Assembly (NCBI GenBank): GCA_913061145.1
Contig: CAJXUQ010000030.1
Location: forward strand, 1 to 35,797
DNA length: 35,797 nt
Direction: 5' to 3'
Source of the DNA: an uncultured Haliea sp.
Lineage (GTDB): Bacteria; Pseudomonadota; Gammaproteobacteria; Pseudomonadales; Halieaceae
Below, piece by piece: positions 24,310-33,067 of this stretch. The notes under the pieces were generated by a model that was not told the origin of the DNA, did not search any database, and saw nothing but the letters and a program-made list of their open reading frames with translations. The translations under genes were made by a program, and so were the position numbers. Numbering within the stretch: position 1 is the first letter of the stretch; each line of letters starts with the position of its first letter.

Positions 24310-25667
24310 GGCTGCACCTCCTGCAGCTGCCCCAACTCAAAGTCGGACACCGGTTGCCGGGCGGGGTCCTTGCGGTCATACAGCAGGGCCCCATCGATGA
24401 ACACCAGGTCTGCCTTGCTGTAGATACTGAAAGGGTTGTCGCTCCACACAACCACATCGGCCATCTTTCCCGGGGTCAGGCTGCCGGTCATGTGCTCAAT
24501 ACCCAGTGAGCGTGCGGCGTTGGAGGTGATCCAGGCAATCGCGTGTTCAGGAGCGATATCCATGCCGGCGCGGCGGCCCTTGCCCATGGCCTTGGCCGCC
24601 TCCTGGTTAAGCCGCTGGATACCTTCAGGAGAATCCGAGTGCACGATCGCGCACCCCCCCGGCGGGCGGTCCACCAGGGCGATGTTCTCCTGAATGCCGT
24701 CATAGGCTTCCATCTTGAAGCCCCACCAGTCGGCCCAGAGCGCGCCGCAGACCTGCTGCTGTGCCAGTTCGTCGGCAATCTTGTAGGCTTCGACAGCGTG
24801 GTGGAAGGTGCCGATGCGGTACTCGAACTCCTCGGCCAGAGCCAGGATGGTCATCATTTCATCCGCGCGGTAGCAGTGCATGTGGACAATGATCTCGCCC
24901 TGCAGCACCCCGGCCAGGGTTTCCAACTTGAGGTCGCGCAATGGTGCGGTCGCTTCCTCGTCACCGGCGGCGAGCTGCGCTTCGTAGCGAGCCCAACGAT
25001 CGATATAGTCCTGCGCGGCGATCCACTCGGCGCGGTAGTGGGCGACGTTGCCCATGCGGGTGGAGGGCAGCTTGTTGCGCTGCCCATACACGCGTTTGGG
25101 GTTTTCGCCGCAGGCCATCTTCAGGCCATGGGGTGCCGCGGGGAATTTCATGCCCTGGTAGCTGGTGCTGTAGACATTCTTCAGCGTGACGCCCCGGCCG
25201 CCGAACAGGTTGGCCGAACCGGGAAGGATTTGCAGGGCAGTGACCCCGCCGGCGAGAGCCTTGCCGAAACCCGGGTCCTGCGGCCAGATACTGTGTTCGG
25301 CCCAGATGTTCGCGGTCACGGGGTCGCTCATTTCGTTGCCGTCCTGGTGTGCATCGACAGAGGGGCTGGGATAAACACCGAGGTGGGAATGCACGTCAAT
25401 CAGCCCCGGTGTGATCCAGCGCCCAGAGGCATCGATTTCCCGGGTGCCGGGTGGGACATCACCGTTGCCTACCCAGGCGATTCTGCCGTTCTCGAGCAAC
25501 AGATCGGTCTGTTCGAGCCGCTGCCCTTCACCCGTGAGCAGGGTGGCGTTACGCAGCAGCGTGGGAGCTGAGATGAGCGGGGTGTAGGTGGAAGGGAAAG
25601 CGCTTTCTGCCTGCAGGGTGCCGCTGGCACCGAGCAAAAGCAGCGCTGCACAGGCCTGTTTCAGCAT
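24306..25667 (-). CDS. Exported amidohydrolase family protein
   Basis: 453 residues with a signal peptide (MLKQACAALLLLGASGTLQAES). The first metal-binding motif is intact: ITPGLIDVHSHLG, HxH near residue 90. Further conserved histidines occur in IIVHMHCYRADEM (about 268) and GTFHHAVEAYKIADEL (about 292). The late catalytic Asp lies in AIVHSDSPEG (about 343). The C-terminal beta part reads LTPGKMADVVVWSDNPFSIY. It is a member of the imidazolonepropionase-like amidohydrolases; substrate unknown, probably a cyclic amide or dipeptide. The ATG at 25667 is chosen for its signal peptide over an in-frame start at 25709. It overlaps the downstream HxH-less homologue by 4 bases, so the two are translationally coupled. 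Confidence 0.88.
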   Translation of the reverse strand: MLKQACAALLLLGASGTLQAESAFPSTYTPLISAPTLLRNATLLTGEGQRLEQTDLLLENGRIAWVGNGDVPPGTREIDASGRWITPGLIDVHSHLGVYPSPSVDAHQDGNEMSDPVTANIWAEHSIWPQDPGFGKALAGGVTALQILPGSANLFGGRGVTLKNVYSTSYQGMKFPAAPHGLKMACGENPKRVYGQRNKLPSTRMGNVAHYRAEWIAAQDYIDRWARYEAQLAAGDEEATAPLRDLKLETLAGVLQGEIIVHMHCYRADEMMTILALAEEFEYRIGTFHHAVEAYKIADELAQQQVCGALWADWWGFKMEAYDGIQENIALVDRPPGGCAIVHSDSPEGIQRLNQEAAKAMGKGRRAGMDIAPEHAIAWITSNAARSLGIEHMTGSLTPGKMADVVVWSDNPFSIYSKADLVFIDGALLYDRKDPARQPVSDFELGQLQEVQP

Positions 25668-25678
25668 GCAGTGGGCTC

Positions 25679-25713
25679 CGGTTTGGTGGAAAGGGGCGCT
25701 TTTTACCAAACCG
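25679..25713. repeat. Inverted repeat upstream of the amidohydrolase pair
   Basis: Perfect 9-bp arms CGGTTTGGT (25679-25687) and ACCAAACCG (25705-25713) with a 17-base centre, beginning 12 bases upstream of the ATG at 25667. It could be an operator or a hairpin in the leader; without a T-run it does not look like the lnt terminator. Confidence 0.4.
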
Positions 25714-25757
25714 CAGACGAATATTCCAGTGTCAGTGGCGCTTTCTGTGTGCGGTGT

Positions 25758-27269
25758 TCAGTCCCGCTCGCGCCACACCGTGTGGTACACAACCAGCATC
25801 AGTAACAGCAGCAGCACGCAACCGCCAAGCACGGGTCGCGGACCGTAGATGGCTGCCGGCGTGCTGCCCAGCATGATGTGGGCCTCGCCGCTGAGCAGGG
25901 CTTCCTCAAACTGGGGGCTGCGCTGCAGGATCCTGCCCTGGTGGTCGATAATGGCGGATACACCGTTGTTGGTACCGCGCAGCAGATAGCGCCCGCTCTC
26001 CAATGCACGCATGCGCGCCATCTGCAGGTGCTGCAGCGGGCCGATGGAGGCGCCGAACCAGCTGTCGTTGCTGATCGTCACCAGTACGTCCGCGTTGCGT
26101 GCGCCCCGAGCGACCAGCCCCGGGTAGACGATTTCGTAGCAGATAAAGGGCGCCACCCGCACGCCATCCGCCAACAGCAGGCTCTGTCCCGGTGGGCCGG
26201 CGGAAAAGCTCGACATGGGCATGTCGAAGAAGGCGATCAGGCCGCGCAGCCAGTGCTCCAGCGGCACGTATTCGCCGAAGGGCACCAGGCGCTGTTTGTG
26301 ATACACGCCGCTGCCGGCGCCGAGTGCGACAATGCTGTTGAAGTAGTCTTTACTGCCCGGCTCCCGCCAGGGAATGCCGGTGATCAGGGTGCTGTTGCGG
26401 CTGGCAAAGCCCGCGGCTACCGGATCCAGGTAGTCGCGGGCCTGCTGGTAGAAGCGCGGCAGCGCAGATTCCGGCCAGACCACAATGTCGTGGTCGGCCT
26501 GCGCCACAATAGCGCTGCTGTACTGCTCCAGAATGCGCGGATAATAATCCCGCTGCCACTTCAGCGCCTGTGGGATGTTGGGCTGGTACAACGCGACGCG
26601 CAGGGGTTGTTCGGTGGCGGGAACGACCCACTCCACGGTGCCCAGGGTGCGCCCGCCGAGCCACAGGATGGCCACCACGGTGAGGTAGGTGAGCAGGCCT
26701 GCAGGCTTTGGGTTGCGCCAGGCCAGGAACAGGCAGGAACCGCTCACCGCCACCGCGAAGGACAGGCCATACACGCCCACCGCGGGCGCCCAGCCTGCGA
26801 GCCAGGTATCGATATGGCCGTAGCCCAGGTAAAGCCAGGGGAAGCCCGTCAGCAGCCAGCTGCGCAAGCCCTCGAACAGCACCCACAGTGCGCCGAAACC
26901 GGCCAGCATGCCGCCGGGCAGGGGACGCACCCAGCGCGCGTAGCACCAGGCAAAAAGGCTGTGCAGCAGCGCGAGCCCGGCGCAGAACAGCACCGTGAGT
27001 AACGCAGCGAGCGGTACGCTGGCATAACCGTAGACGTGAATGCTGACGTAAACCCAGGACACACCGCTGCCGAACAGGCCCACGCCGAACAGCCAGCCGC
27101 GCCACAGGGCCTGTCGTGGTGTGCAGGTGCTGAGCAGGTAGCAGTAGAGGGCGCAGCTGGCGATGCCCGCAGGCCAGAGGTTGAAGGGGGCGAATGAGAG
27201 GGTGACCAGGCCGCCGGCCAGCAGTGTCAGCAGGGCTACCCAGGCCGGGCGCAGGCCGTGTTCAGGCAT
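25758..27269 (-). CDS. lnt: Apolipoprotein N-acyltransferase
   Basis: 503-residue inner-membrane enzyme that adds the third acyl chain to the N-terminal Cys of lipoproteins. About six to eight transmembrane segments fill residues 10-215, followed by a periplasmic nitrilase-fold domain. The catalytic triad is visible as Glu267 (WPESALP), Lys325 (VYHKQRLVPFGEYVPLE) and Cys377 (FICYEIVYP), matching E. coli Glu267/Lys335/Cys387. It is the last gene of the miaB-phoH-ybeY-corC-lnt run, starting 3 bases after the corC stop. Confidence 0.96.
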   Translation of the reverse strand: MPEHGLRPAWVALLTLLAGGLVTLSFAPFNLWPAGIASCALYCYLLSTCTPRQALWRGWLFGVGLFGSGVSWVYVSIHVYGYASVPLAALLTVLFCAGLALLHSLFAWCYARWVRPLPGGMLAGFGALWVLFEGLRSWLLTGFPWLYLGYGHIDTWLAGWAPAVGVYGLSFAVAVSGSCLFLAWRNPKPAGLLTYLTVVAILWLGGRTLGTVEWVVPATEQPLRVALYQPNIPQALKWQRDYYPRILEQYSSAIVAQADHDIVVWPESALPRFYQQARDYLDPVAAGFASRNSTLITGIPWREPGSKDYFNSIVALGAGSGVYHKQRLVPFGEYVPLEHWLRGLIAFFDMPMSSFSAGPPGQSLLLADGVRVAPFICYEIVYPGLVARGARNADVLVTISNDSWFGASIGPLQHLQMARMRALESGRYLLRGTNNGVSAIIDHQGRILQRSPQFEEALLSGEAHIMLGSTPAAIYGPRPVLGGCVLLLLLMLVVYHTVWRERD

Positions 27270-27272
27270 GGT

Positions 27273-28118
27273 TCAACTGCTCAGTGGCCGCATGCGCAGG
27301 CTGTGGATCTTGCGCTGGTCCGCGTTGATCACCTTGAATTCGAAGTTATCGATGCAGGTGACCTCATTGCGCGCCGGCATGTGCCCGAAAGCCTGTATTA
27401 CCAGGCCGCCGATGGTGTCGAATTCCTCGTCGCTGAAGGTCGTGCGGAAATGCTCGTTGAACTCCTCGATCGGGGTCAGTGCCTTGATGAAGTAGTCGCC
27501 GTCGCCGATGGTGCGGATGAAATGGTCTTCGTCGACATCGGTTTCATCTTCGATATCGCCGACAATCTCCTCCAGCACGTCCTCAATGGTGACCAGGCCT
27601 GCAACGCCGCCGTACTCGTCGATCACGATAGCCATGTGGTTGCGGTTCTCCCGGAACTCCCGCAGCAGCACGTTCAGTCGCTTGCTTTCCGGCACCACAA
27701 CCGTGGGGCGCAGCAGCGTTTCCATGCGGAACTCGCTGTGATCCTTGTTGAGGATTTCCGGCAGCAGATCCTTGGCCAGCAGTATGCCCTGGATGTCATC
27801 CGGGCTCTCGCCCACAACCGGGTAGCGCGAGTGGGCAGAGCGAATGATCTGCGGCAGGATCTCTTCCAGCGTCGAGTCTGCCTTGATCACCACCATCTGG
27901 GCGCGCGGGATCATGATGTCGCGGGCCTGCATGTCGCTGACCTTCATGGCGCCTTCCATGATGCTGCGCGCGTCCTGGTCGATCACTTCGTTTTCGGCGG
28001 CGATCGCCAGAACGCCCTCCAGATCGCGGCGATTGTGCGGCTCTGACGAGAACAGCAAGGCTATTTTTTCGAGCCAGGAGCGGTCTCCTGACTCGCTGCC
28101 AAATCGATCTTCGCTCAT
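27273..28118 (-). CDS. corC: CorC/HlyC family CBS-domain protein (YbeX)
   Basis: 281-residue cytoplasmic protein with paired CBS domains (about residues 65-190, with DIMIPRAQMVVI and VVGESPDDIQGILLAKDLL) and a C-terminal CorC_HlyC domain (about 195-280). The second CBS repeat has IVIDEYGGVAGLVTIEDVLEEIVG. Homologues are linked to Mg2+/Co2+ handling and, in E. coli, to ribosome metabolism together with YbeY. The ATG overlaps the ybeY stop by 4 bases, so it is co-translated with it. Confidence 0.93.
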   Translation of the reverse strand: MSEDRFGSESGDRSWLEKIALLFSSEPHNRRDLEGVLAIAAENEVIDQDARSIMEGAMKVSDMQARDIMIPRAQMVVIKADSTLEEILPQIIRSAHSRYPVVGESPDDIQGILLAKDLLPEILNKDHSEFRMETLLRPTVVVPESKRLNVLLREFRENRNHMAIVIDEYGGVAGLVTIEDVLEEIVGDIEDETDVDEDHFIRTIGDGDYFIKALTPIEEFNEHFRTTFSDEEFDTIGGLVIQAFGHMPARNEVTCIDNFEFKVINADQRKIHSLRMRPLSS

Positions 28119-28597
28119 GGGGTAACGGGCTCCTCGGAGACGGTGTCTGGGTAGGGGCAGGGAAATCCAAGCGTGGCCAGGATGGCGGTTTCAAGGGCTT
28201 CCATGTCGGCGGCCTCGGCCGCTGCAACGTGGTCGTAGCCCAACAGGTGCAATGCCCCATGTACCGCCATATGGGCCCAGTGCGCTTGCAGGGACTTACC
28301 CTGCGCGGCGGCCTCCCGGGCCACTACCGGGGCACAGATCACGATGTCTCCGAGCAGTGCCAGGCCCAACCCTTCCGGCAGGTCAGCCGGGAAAGAAAGC
28401 ACGTTGGTCGGGCCTTGCTTGCCACGGTAGCTCTGGTTCAGGTGGGCCATTTCATCTTCGCCCACCAGGCGCAGGCATAGTTCCGGTGATGGGCTGGGCG
28501 CGCGGCCCTGCAGGGTGGTGTGCAGCCAGTTCCTTAAGTCGTCTTCCTCGGGAACCGGCTCGCTACAGGCCGTCTGGATGTCGATGTGGCTGCTCAT
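28115..28597 (-). CDS. ybeY: Endoribonuclease / rRNA maturation factor YbeY
   Basis: 160-residue metal-dependent single-strand endoribonuclease needed for 16S rRNA 3' maturation and ribosome quality control. The zinc-binding HGALHLLGYDH motif has ligands His113, His117 and His123, and TNVLSFPAD (about 64-72) is the second family signature. It overlaps phoH upstream and corC downstream by 4 bases each (ATGA). Confidence 0.96.
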   Translation of the reverse strand: MSSHIDIQTACSEPVPEEDDLRNWLHTTLQGRAPSPSPELCLRLVGEDEMAHLNQSYRGKQGPTNVLSFPADLPEGLGLALLGDIVICAPVVAREAAAQGKSLQAHWAHMAVHGALHLLGYDHVAAAEAADMEALETAILATLGFPCPYPDTVSEEPVTP

Positions 28598-29613
28598 GGC
28601 CGGGTCTTGTCGAGGGTGGTCGCCCTGTCCTCAAACGCGTCATAGGCCTCGACAATGCGCTGCACCATGGGGTGGCGCACCACATCCTTGTTGCCGAACC
28701 AGGTAAAGCCAATGCCTTCGACCTCGGCGAGAATATTGCCCGCGTGGGTGAGTCCGGACTGGATGCCCTTGGGCAGGTCGATCTGCGTGGCGTCGCCGGT
28801 AATCACCGCCGTGGAACCGAAGCCGATGCGGGTGAGGAACATCTTCATCTGCTCGCGGGTGGTGTTCTGCGCCTCGTCGAGAATAATGAAGGAGTTGTTC
28901 AGTGTGCGCCCGCGCATGAAGGCCAGCGGAGCCACTTCGATGATGTTGCGCTCGATAAACTTGTTGACGGTTTCGAAACCCAGCATCTCGTACAGGGCGT
29001 CGTACAGGGGGCGCAGGTACGGATCGATCTTCTGGCTCAGGTCGCCGGGCAGAAAGCCGAGCTTCTCGCCGGCCTCTACGGCAGGGCGCACCAGCAGGAT
29101 ACGCCGCACACGCTCCTCCAGCAGGGCCTCCACAGCGCAGGCCACGGCGAGATAGGTCTTGCCGGTGCCCGCGGGGCCGATGCCGAAATTGATGTCGTGC
29201 TGCTTGATAGTGCGCACGTAACCCTGCTGGTTCTTGCCGCGGGGCTTCACCGAGGCGCGCTTGGTGCGGATCACCTGAATGGCTTCGACGGGGGCACCAC
29301 CGGGCTCTTCGCTGAGCACTTCAATGCCCGCCTGCTGCAATTGCAGGTGCAGTGACTCCGGACTCAGGCCCACGCCCTGGCAGAGCTCGGCGTAGAGGCT
29401 TTGCAGCAGTCGCTCGCCCGCGGTCACGGCGGCCGCTGGGCCGCTGAGCAGGAACTGGTTGCCGCGCGCGGCGATGCTGATGCCGAGACGGGACTCGATC
29501 TGGCGCAGATGGCCGTCGAACTGGCCGCAGAGCATGGCCAGATGGCGGGTGTCATTCGGTTCCAGGGTGAGGCTTGACTGTGTCGACCCGGGGGTCGGAG
29601 ATTCGCTGTTCAA
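28594..29613 (-). CDS. PhoH-like ATPase YbeZ, TTG start
   Basis: 339-residue P-loop ATPase that works with YbeY in RNA metabolism. The Walker A is GPAGTGKT (146-153) and the Walker B region is FIILDEAQN (about 236-244), followed by the PhoH-type TREQMKMFLTRIGFGS. The N-terminal ~110 residues are a KH-like RNA-binding part. The only start before an in-frame stop is TTG at 29613, with a poor ribosome site. This predicts modest translation or coupling to miaB, which ends 59 bases upstream. It overlaps ybeY by 4 bases. Confidence 0.94.
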   Translation of the reverse strand: MNSESPTPGSTQSSLTLEPNDTRHLAMLCGQFDGHLRQIESRLGISIAARGNQFLLSGPAAAVTAGERLLQSLYAELCQGVGLSPESLHLQLQQAGIEVLSEEPGGAPVEAIQVIRTKRASVKPRGKNQQGYVRTIKQHDINFGIGPAGTGKTYLAVACAVEALLEERVRRILLVRPAVEAGEKLGFLPGDLSQKIDPYLRPLYDALYEMLGFETVNKFIERNIIEVAPLAFMRGRTLNNSFIILDEAQNTTREQMKMFLTRIGFGSTAVITGDATQIDLPKGIQSGLTHAGNILAEVEGIGFTWFGNKDVVRHPMVQRIVEAYDAFEDRATTLDKTRP

Positions 29614-29672
29614 ATCGCTCGCGGGCCGCTAGGGCATGTGATCATGGGGTTAAGGATATACGCCTTGGCCGA

Positions 29673-31025
29673 CTAGTCAACCGCACGCATCCGGGGTGTT
29701 TGTGCCAGCTGGCCGCGCAGGGAATTGGGCAAAGCATCGACAATCTCCAGATCGGCGAATTCGCCGATCAGGCTCTGGTCGGTGCAGTGGAAGTTCACAA
29801 CACGGTTGTTTTCGGTCCGACCCTGCAGTTCACCGGGGTCTTTCTTCGATACCCCCGTGACCAGAACCCGCTGCACTGTGCCGACCATGCGGCGGCTGAT
29901 CGCCTGTGCTTCCTGCAGGATGCGCGCCTGCAGGATCTGCAGGCGCTGCTTCTTGACGCTTTCATCCGTGGTGTCCGGCAGCTCTGCCGCGGGGGTGCCG
30001 GGGCGCGCGCTGTAGACAAAACTGAACGAGGTATCGAACCCGATCTCCTCCACCAGCTTCATGGTGGCCGCAAAGTCTGTATCCGTCTCGCCGGGGAAGC
30101 CGATAATGAAGTCGGAAGAGATACTGATGTTCGGGCGTATGCGGCGCAAACGCCGAATCTTCGATTTGTACTCCAGCGCCGTGTGCCCGCGCTTCATGGC
30201 CATCAGGATGCGGTCCGAGCCACTTTGTACCGGCAGGTGCAGGTGGTCGACCAGCTGCGGGATCTCGGCATAGGCATCGATCAGGGCGTCGCTGAATTCC
30301 ACCGGGTGTGAGGTGGTGTAGCGGATACGGTCGATCCCCGGAATGCGCGCCACCAGGTGCAGGAGTTCGGCGAAGTCCACGATCTCACCGAGGTGGTTGG
30401 CGCCCCGGTAGGCGTTCACATTCTGCCCCAGCAGGTTGACTTCGCGCACGCCTTCTCCCGCCAGGTGCGCCACTTCAGCGATCACATCATCCACCGGGCG
30501 TGAGACTTCTTCCCCGCGGGTGTAGGGCACAACACAGAAGGTGCAGTACTTGCTGCAGCCTTCCATCACGGAAACAAAGGCCGTGGGCCCCTCGACACTG
30601 GGTTCCGGCAATCGATCGAATTTCTCGATTTCCGGGAAGCTGACGTCGACCACGAGGGTGCCCCCCGGGCCGCGCTGCTCCATCATCTCCGGCAGGCGGT
30701 GCAGGGTCTGTGGCCCGAAGACCAGGTCGACATAAGGTGCGCGTTTGCCGATTTCGGCCCCTTCCTGACTGGCGACACAGCCACCCACCCCGATGATCAG
30801 GTCGGGGTTTTTCTGCTTCAGGTGTTTCCAGCGGCCGAGCTGGTGGAAGACCTTTTCCTGGGCTTTTTCACGGATCGAGCAGGTGTTGAGCAGCAGAACA
30901 TCGGCGTCCTCGGGGTTGTCCGTCGGGGTCAGCCCATGGCTGGCCTGCAGCAGATCGCGCATGCGCGCCGAGTCGTACTCGTTCATCTGGCAGCCGTGGG
31001 TCTTGATGTACAGCTTTTTGCTCAC
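29673..31025 (-). CDS. miaB: tRNA-2-methylthio-N6-dimethylallyladenosine synthase MiaB
   Basis: 450-residue radical-SAM methylthiotransferase that converts i6A37 to ms2i6A37 in tRNAs reading UNN codons. Two Fe-S clusters are evident. The N-terminal UPF0004 domain uses Cys12, Cys49 and Cys83 ([29 protein letters not shown]). The radical-SAM CxxxCxxC is Cys157/161/164 in [20 protein letters not shown]-terminal TRAM domain follows (ending about residue 440). The start is GTG at 31025, giving the standard [19 protein letters not shown]; a GTG seven codons upstream is less likely. A perfect TATAAT lies 59 bases upstream. It heads the phoH-ybeY-corC-lnt block. Confidence 0.96.
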   Translation of the reverse strand: MSKKLYIKTHGCQMNEYDSARMRDLLQASHGLTPTDNPEDADVLLLNTCSIREKAQEKVFHQLGRWKHLKQKNPDLIIGVGGCVASQEGAEIGKRAPYVDLVFGPQTLHRLPEMMEQRGPGGTLVVDVSFPEIEKFDRLPEPSVEGPTAFVSVMEGCSKYCTFCVVPYTRGEEVSRPVDDVIAEVAHLAGEGVREVNLLGQNVNAYRGANHLGEIVDFAELLHLVARIPGIDRIRYTTSHPVEFSDALIDAYAEIPQLVDHLHLPVQSGSDRILMAMKRGHTALEYKSKIRRLRRIRPNISISSDFIIGFPGETDTDFAATMKLVEEIGFDTSFSFVYSARPGTPAAELPDTTDESVKKQRLQILQARILQEAQAISRRMVGTVQRVLVTGVSKKDPGELQGRTENNRVVNFHCTDQSLIGEFADLEIVDALPNSLRGQLAQTPRMRAVD

Positions 31026-31083
31026 TGGGCCTCGTCGGCGCACCACAGTCGGTGCCTTGCCGGTTGCTGGAAAAAGGCTGGGA

Positions 31084-31089
31084 ATTATA
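31084..31089 (-). promoter_or_regulatory. Consensus -10 element upstream of miaB
   Basis: The minus strand reads TATAAT at 31089-31084, a perfect -10, 59 bases upstream of the miaB start. No convincing -35 is found 16-18 bp upstream. Confidence 0.5.
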
Positions 31090-31226
31090 CAGATTCGACC
31101 CCGGGAAACATAGCGTCGAGCGGGCCCCGGTAGTGGTAATTTGTGATGGGAGTGTTAACATTGCGCCCCCCCGGATTCCGCGCAACCCCAGCGGGACCGC
31201 CCGGCGCAACGCCCCACGAGGACAGC

Positions 31227-31571
31227 ATGGCCAACCAACCGGTGTACAAGGTGATATTCCACAACGCGAACCAGGTGTTCGAGGTGTTCGCGCGCCAGAT
31301 CTACCAAAGCGACATGTGGGGTTTCATCGAGATCGAGGAATTCGTCTTCGGCGAACGCTCGCAGATACTTGTAGACCCCGGCGAGGAGAAGCTCAAGCAC
31401 GAGTTCAGCGGGGTCAAGCGCAGCTATATCCCATTGCAGGCGATCATCCGCATCGATGAAGTCGACAAGGAAGGGACCGGCAAGATTTCCGAGGTCGCTC
31501 CCGGCTCGCGCAGCAACGTGGCCACATTCCCCGTGCCCGGTATGCAGCCGCACCACAGCAGCGACGACTGA
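31227..31571 (+). CDS. DUF1820 family protein
   Basis: 114-residue cytoplasmic protein of the DUF1820 family, common in gammaproteobacteria and of unknown function. It begins MANQPVYKVIFHNANQVFEVFARQIYQSDMWGFIEIEEFVFGE, the conserved core of the family, and continues to a Lys/Glu-rich region (VDPGEEKLKHEFSGVKRSYIPLQAIIRIDEV) that reads like a beta-sheet RNA- or protein-binding fold. The ATG at 31227 is preferred over an in-frame start at 31143, which would add a Pro-rich non-homologous tail. GAGGA lies about 5-9 bases upstream. The gene is divergent from miaB across a 201-base gap and faces the convergent aminotransferase. Confidence 0.85.
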   Translation: MANQPVYKVIFHNANQVFEVFARQIYQSDMWGFIEIEEFVFGERSQILVDPGEEKLKHEFSGVKRSYIPLQAIIRIDEVDKEGTGKISEVAPGSRSNVATFPVPGMQPHHSSDD

Positions 31572-31605
31572 CCTCGCAGGCGGGCAGTGCGCCCGCCGCT
31601 GTGAG
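31572..31605. terminator. Bidirectional terminator hairpin
   Basis: Nested dyad after the DUF1820 stop. The inner arms are GGCGGGC (31579-31585) and GCCCGCC (31591-31597), with outer CCTC/GAGG pairs at 31572-31575 and 31602-31605. It lies between convergent genes; both flanks are C/T-rich but there is no long T-run. Confidence 0.55.
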
Positions 31606-31629
31606 GTTCCCGCCCCCGGCGGCCTCCGT

Positions 31630-32907
31630 TCAGCTACCCAGGCGCTGCTTGATCGAGGCGATTTTCACGCACAACACAAACACATCCACGCTCGCCTGCA
31701 CATCAGCCAGTGCCGGGAAACTCGGTGACAGTCGGATGTTGCTGTCTTCTGGGTCCTTGCCGTAGGGAAAGGTGGCGCCGGCCGGTGTTAGCTTTACCCC
31801 TACGTTGCCCGCAAGTTCGACGATGTTAGCTGCAAGGCCCGGCAAAGTGTTGAATGATACAAAGTAGCCGCCCTCTGGCGTGGTCCAGTGGCCCATGCCG
31901 CTGGACCCCAGCTCGCGCTGCAGGGTGTCGAGCACCGCGTCAAAGCGTGGCTTGAGAATTGCCGCGTGCCTGGCCATGTGCGTGTGCAGCGTGGTCTCGT
32001 CCTGCAGGAAGCGCACATGACGCAACTGGTTCACTTTGTCGGGGCCGATGGTCTGGAAGGCCAGGTGTGCCTTGAAGGTGTTGAGATTGCGCTCGCTGGT
32101 GCCCAGGAATGCGACACCCGCACCGGCGAAGGTGATCTTGGAGGTGGAGCCGAACTGGAAGATACCGTCCATGGTGCCGAACTCCCGCGCATGGGCCGTG
32201 ATGCTGTCCAGTGCGGGTGCGTCATCCTGCAGGGTGTGGACCGCATAGGCGTTGTCCCACATCACGATAAAGTCGTCTGACGCGGTCTGCGGCAGCCGTG
32301 CCAGGCGTTTGACGGTATCCGGGCTATAGACGCAGCCGGTGGGGTTGGAAAAGCGGGGCACGCACCAGATGCCCTTGATGTCCGCATCAGTGCTGACCAG
32401 CGCCTCTATCAGGTCCATATCCGGGCCCGAGTCGAGCAATGGCACGGGGATCATCTCGATTCCCAGATATTCGCAGACGGAGAAGTGGCGGTCATAGCCG
32501 GGTACCGGGCACAGGAATTTCACCTGGTCGCGGTTGCCCCAGGCTGACTCGGCGCCGCGCAGACCTTCGCGCAGGGCAAAATCCATGACCTGGTACATGA
32601 GCGTCAGGCTGCTGTTGCCGCCGACCAGTGTCTCTTCGGGGGCTGTGCCCAGAACGCCGGCGAACAGCGCGCGCGCCTCGGGCAGGCCCTCCAGGCCACC
32701 ATAGTTGCGGGCATCGGTGCCGTCCGCGGCCCGATAATTGCCCTGCAGAATGCCGTCCAGTGCGTCGGACAGTGCGACTTGCGCGGCGCTGGGTTTGCCC
32801 CGGGTGAGGTCGAGGTTCAGTTTTTTCGCTGCCAGGGCATCGTACTGTTCATGCAGGTCGGCAAGCGCGGCGCGCAGTTCGGCTTCAGTGGCCTGTTCAA
32901 TATGCAC
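31630..32907 (-). CDS. PLP-dependent aminotransferase, class I fold (MocR/aspartate aminotransferase-like)
   Basis: 425-residue fold-type I aminotransferase. The PLP-binding lysine is in FGSTSKITFAGAG (about residue 260). The cofactor-contacting SNPTG segment is RFSNPTGCVYSP (about 195-206), and the DNAY element (WDNAYAVHTL) appears near residue 230. The N-terminal KKLNLDLTRGKPSAAQV and NYGGLEGLPEAR motifs are those of the Pfam Asp_aminotransf (MocR-like) group, to which it is assigned; amino-acid specificity is not apparent. The GTG start at 32907 (HIEQATEAEL) has AGGAG 8 bases upstream; the longer in-frame extension has no family similarity. A TTTTCA-17-TATACT promoter lies about 50 bases upstream, in the gap shared with lon. 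Confidence 0.88.
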   Translation of the reverse strand: MHIEQATEAELRAALADLHEQYDALAAKKLNLDLTRGKPSAAQVALSDALDGILQGNYRAADGTDARNYGGLEGLPEARALFAGVLGTAPEETLVGGNSSLTLMYQVMDFALREGLRGAESAWGNRDQVKFLCPVPGYDRHFSVCEYLGIEMIPVPLLDSGPDMDLIEALVSTDADIKGIWCVPRFSNPTGCVYSPDTVKRLARLPQTASDDFIVMWDNAYAVHTLQDDAPALDSITAHAREFGTMDGIFQFGSTSKITFAGAGVAFLGTSERNLNTFKAHLAFQTIGPDKVNQLRHVRFLQDETTLHTHMARHAAILKPRFDAVLDTLQRELGSSGMGHWTTPEGGYFVSFNTLPGLAANIVELAGNVGVKLTPAGATFPYGKDPEDSNIRLSPSFPALADVQASVDVFVLCVKIASIKQRLGS

Positions 32908-32957
32908 TGTGGACTCCTGTGTCGGACGTGCGGTTAACGGGTCGGGCTCAGCCGCGA

Positions 32958-32986
32958 AGTATACTCCGCGCGCCGGCCACTGAAAA
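32958..32986 (-). promoter_or_regulatory. Sigma-70 promoter of the aminotransferase gene
   Basis: Minus strand: -35 TTTTCA (32986-32981), 17-bp spacer, -10 TATACT (32963-32958), 51 bases before the GTG start. Confidence 0.6.
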
Positions 32987-33004
32987 ATGCCGCGGGGCCA
33001 ATCT

Positions 33005-33032
33005 CTTGAAATACGCGCCCGCGCGCCCATAT
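33005..33032 (+). promoter_or_regulatory. Heat-shock (sigma-32/RpoH) promoter of the Lon-family protease
   Basis: CTTGAAA (33005-33011), 14-base GC-rich spacer, CCCATAT (33026-33032) matches the RpoH consensus (CTTGAAA-N11-16-CCCCATNT) in both boxes except for one C. It would start transcription about 28 bases before the ATG at 33068. Confidence 0.7.
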
Positions 33033-33067
33033 CTGCCGGATACCCACAGCATTGGACACAGGTAGCC

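Noticed and set aside
24543-27002. Long plus-strand ORFs opposite the amidohydrolase and lnt genes
   Set aside because: They are mirror frames of motif-complete minus-strand genes, with no start-site or domain support.
29614-29672. Possible heat-shock promoter (CCCCATGAT) upstream of the phoH-like gene
   Set aside because: The -10 half is good, but no CTTGAA-like -35 occurs 11-17 bases upstream; it was left out despite the heat-shock control of ybeZYX in E. coli.
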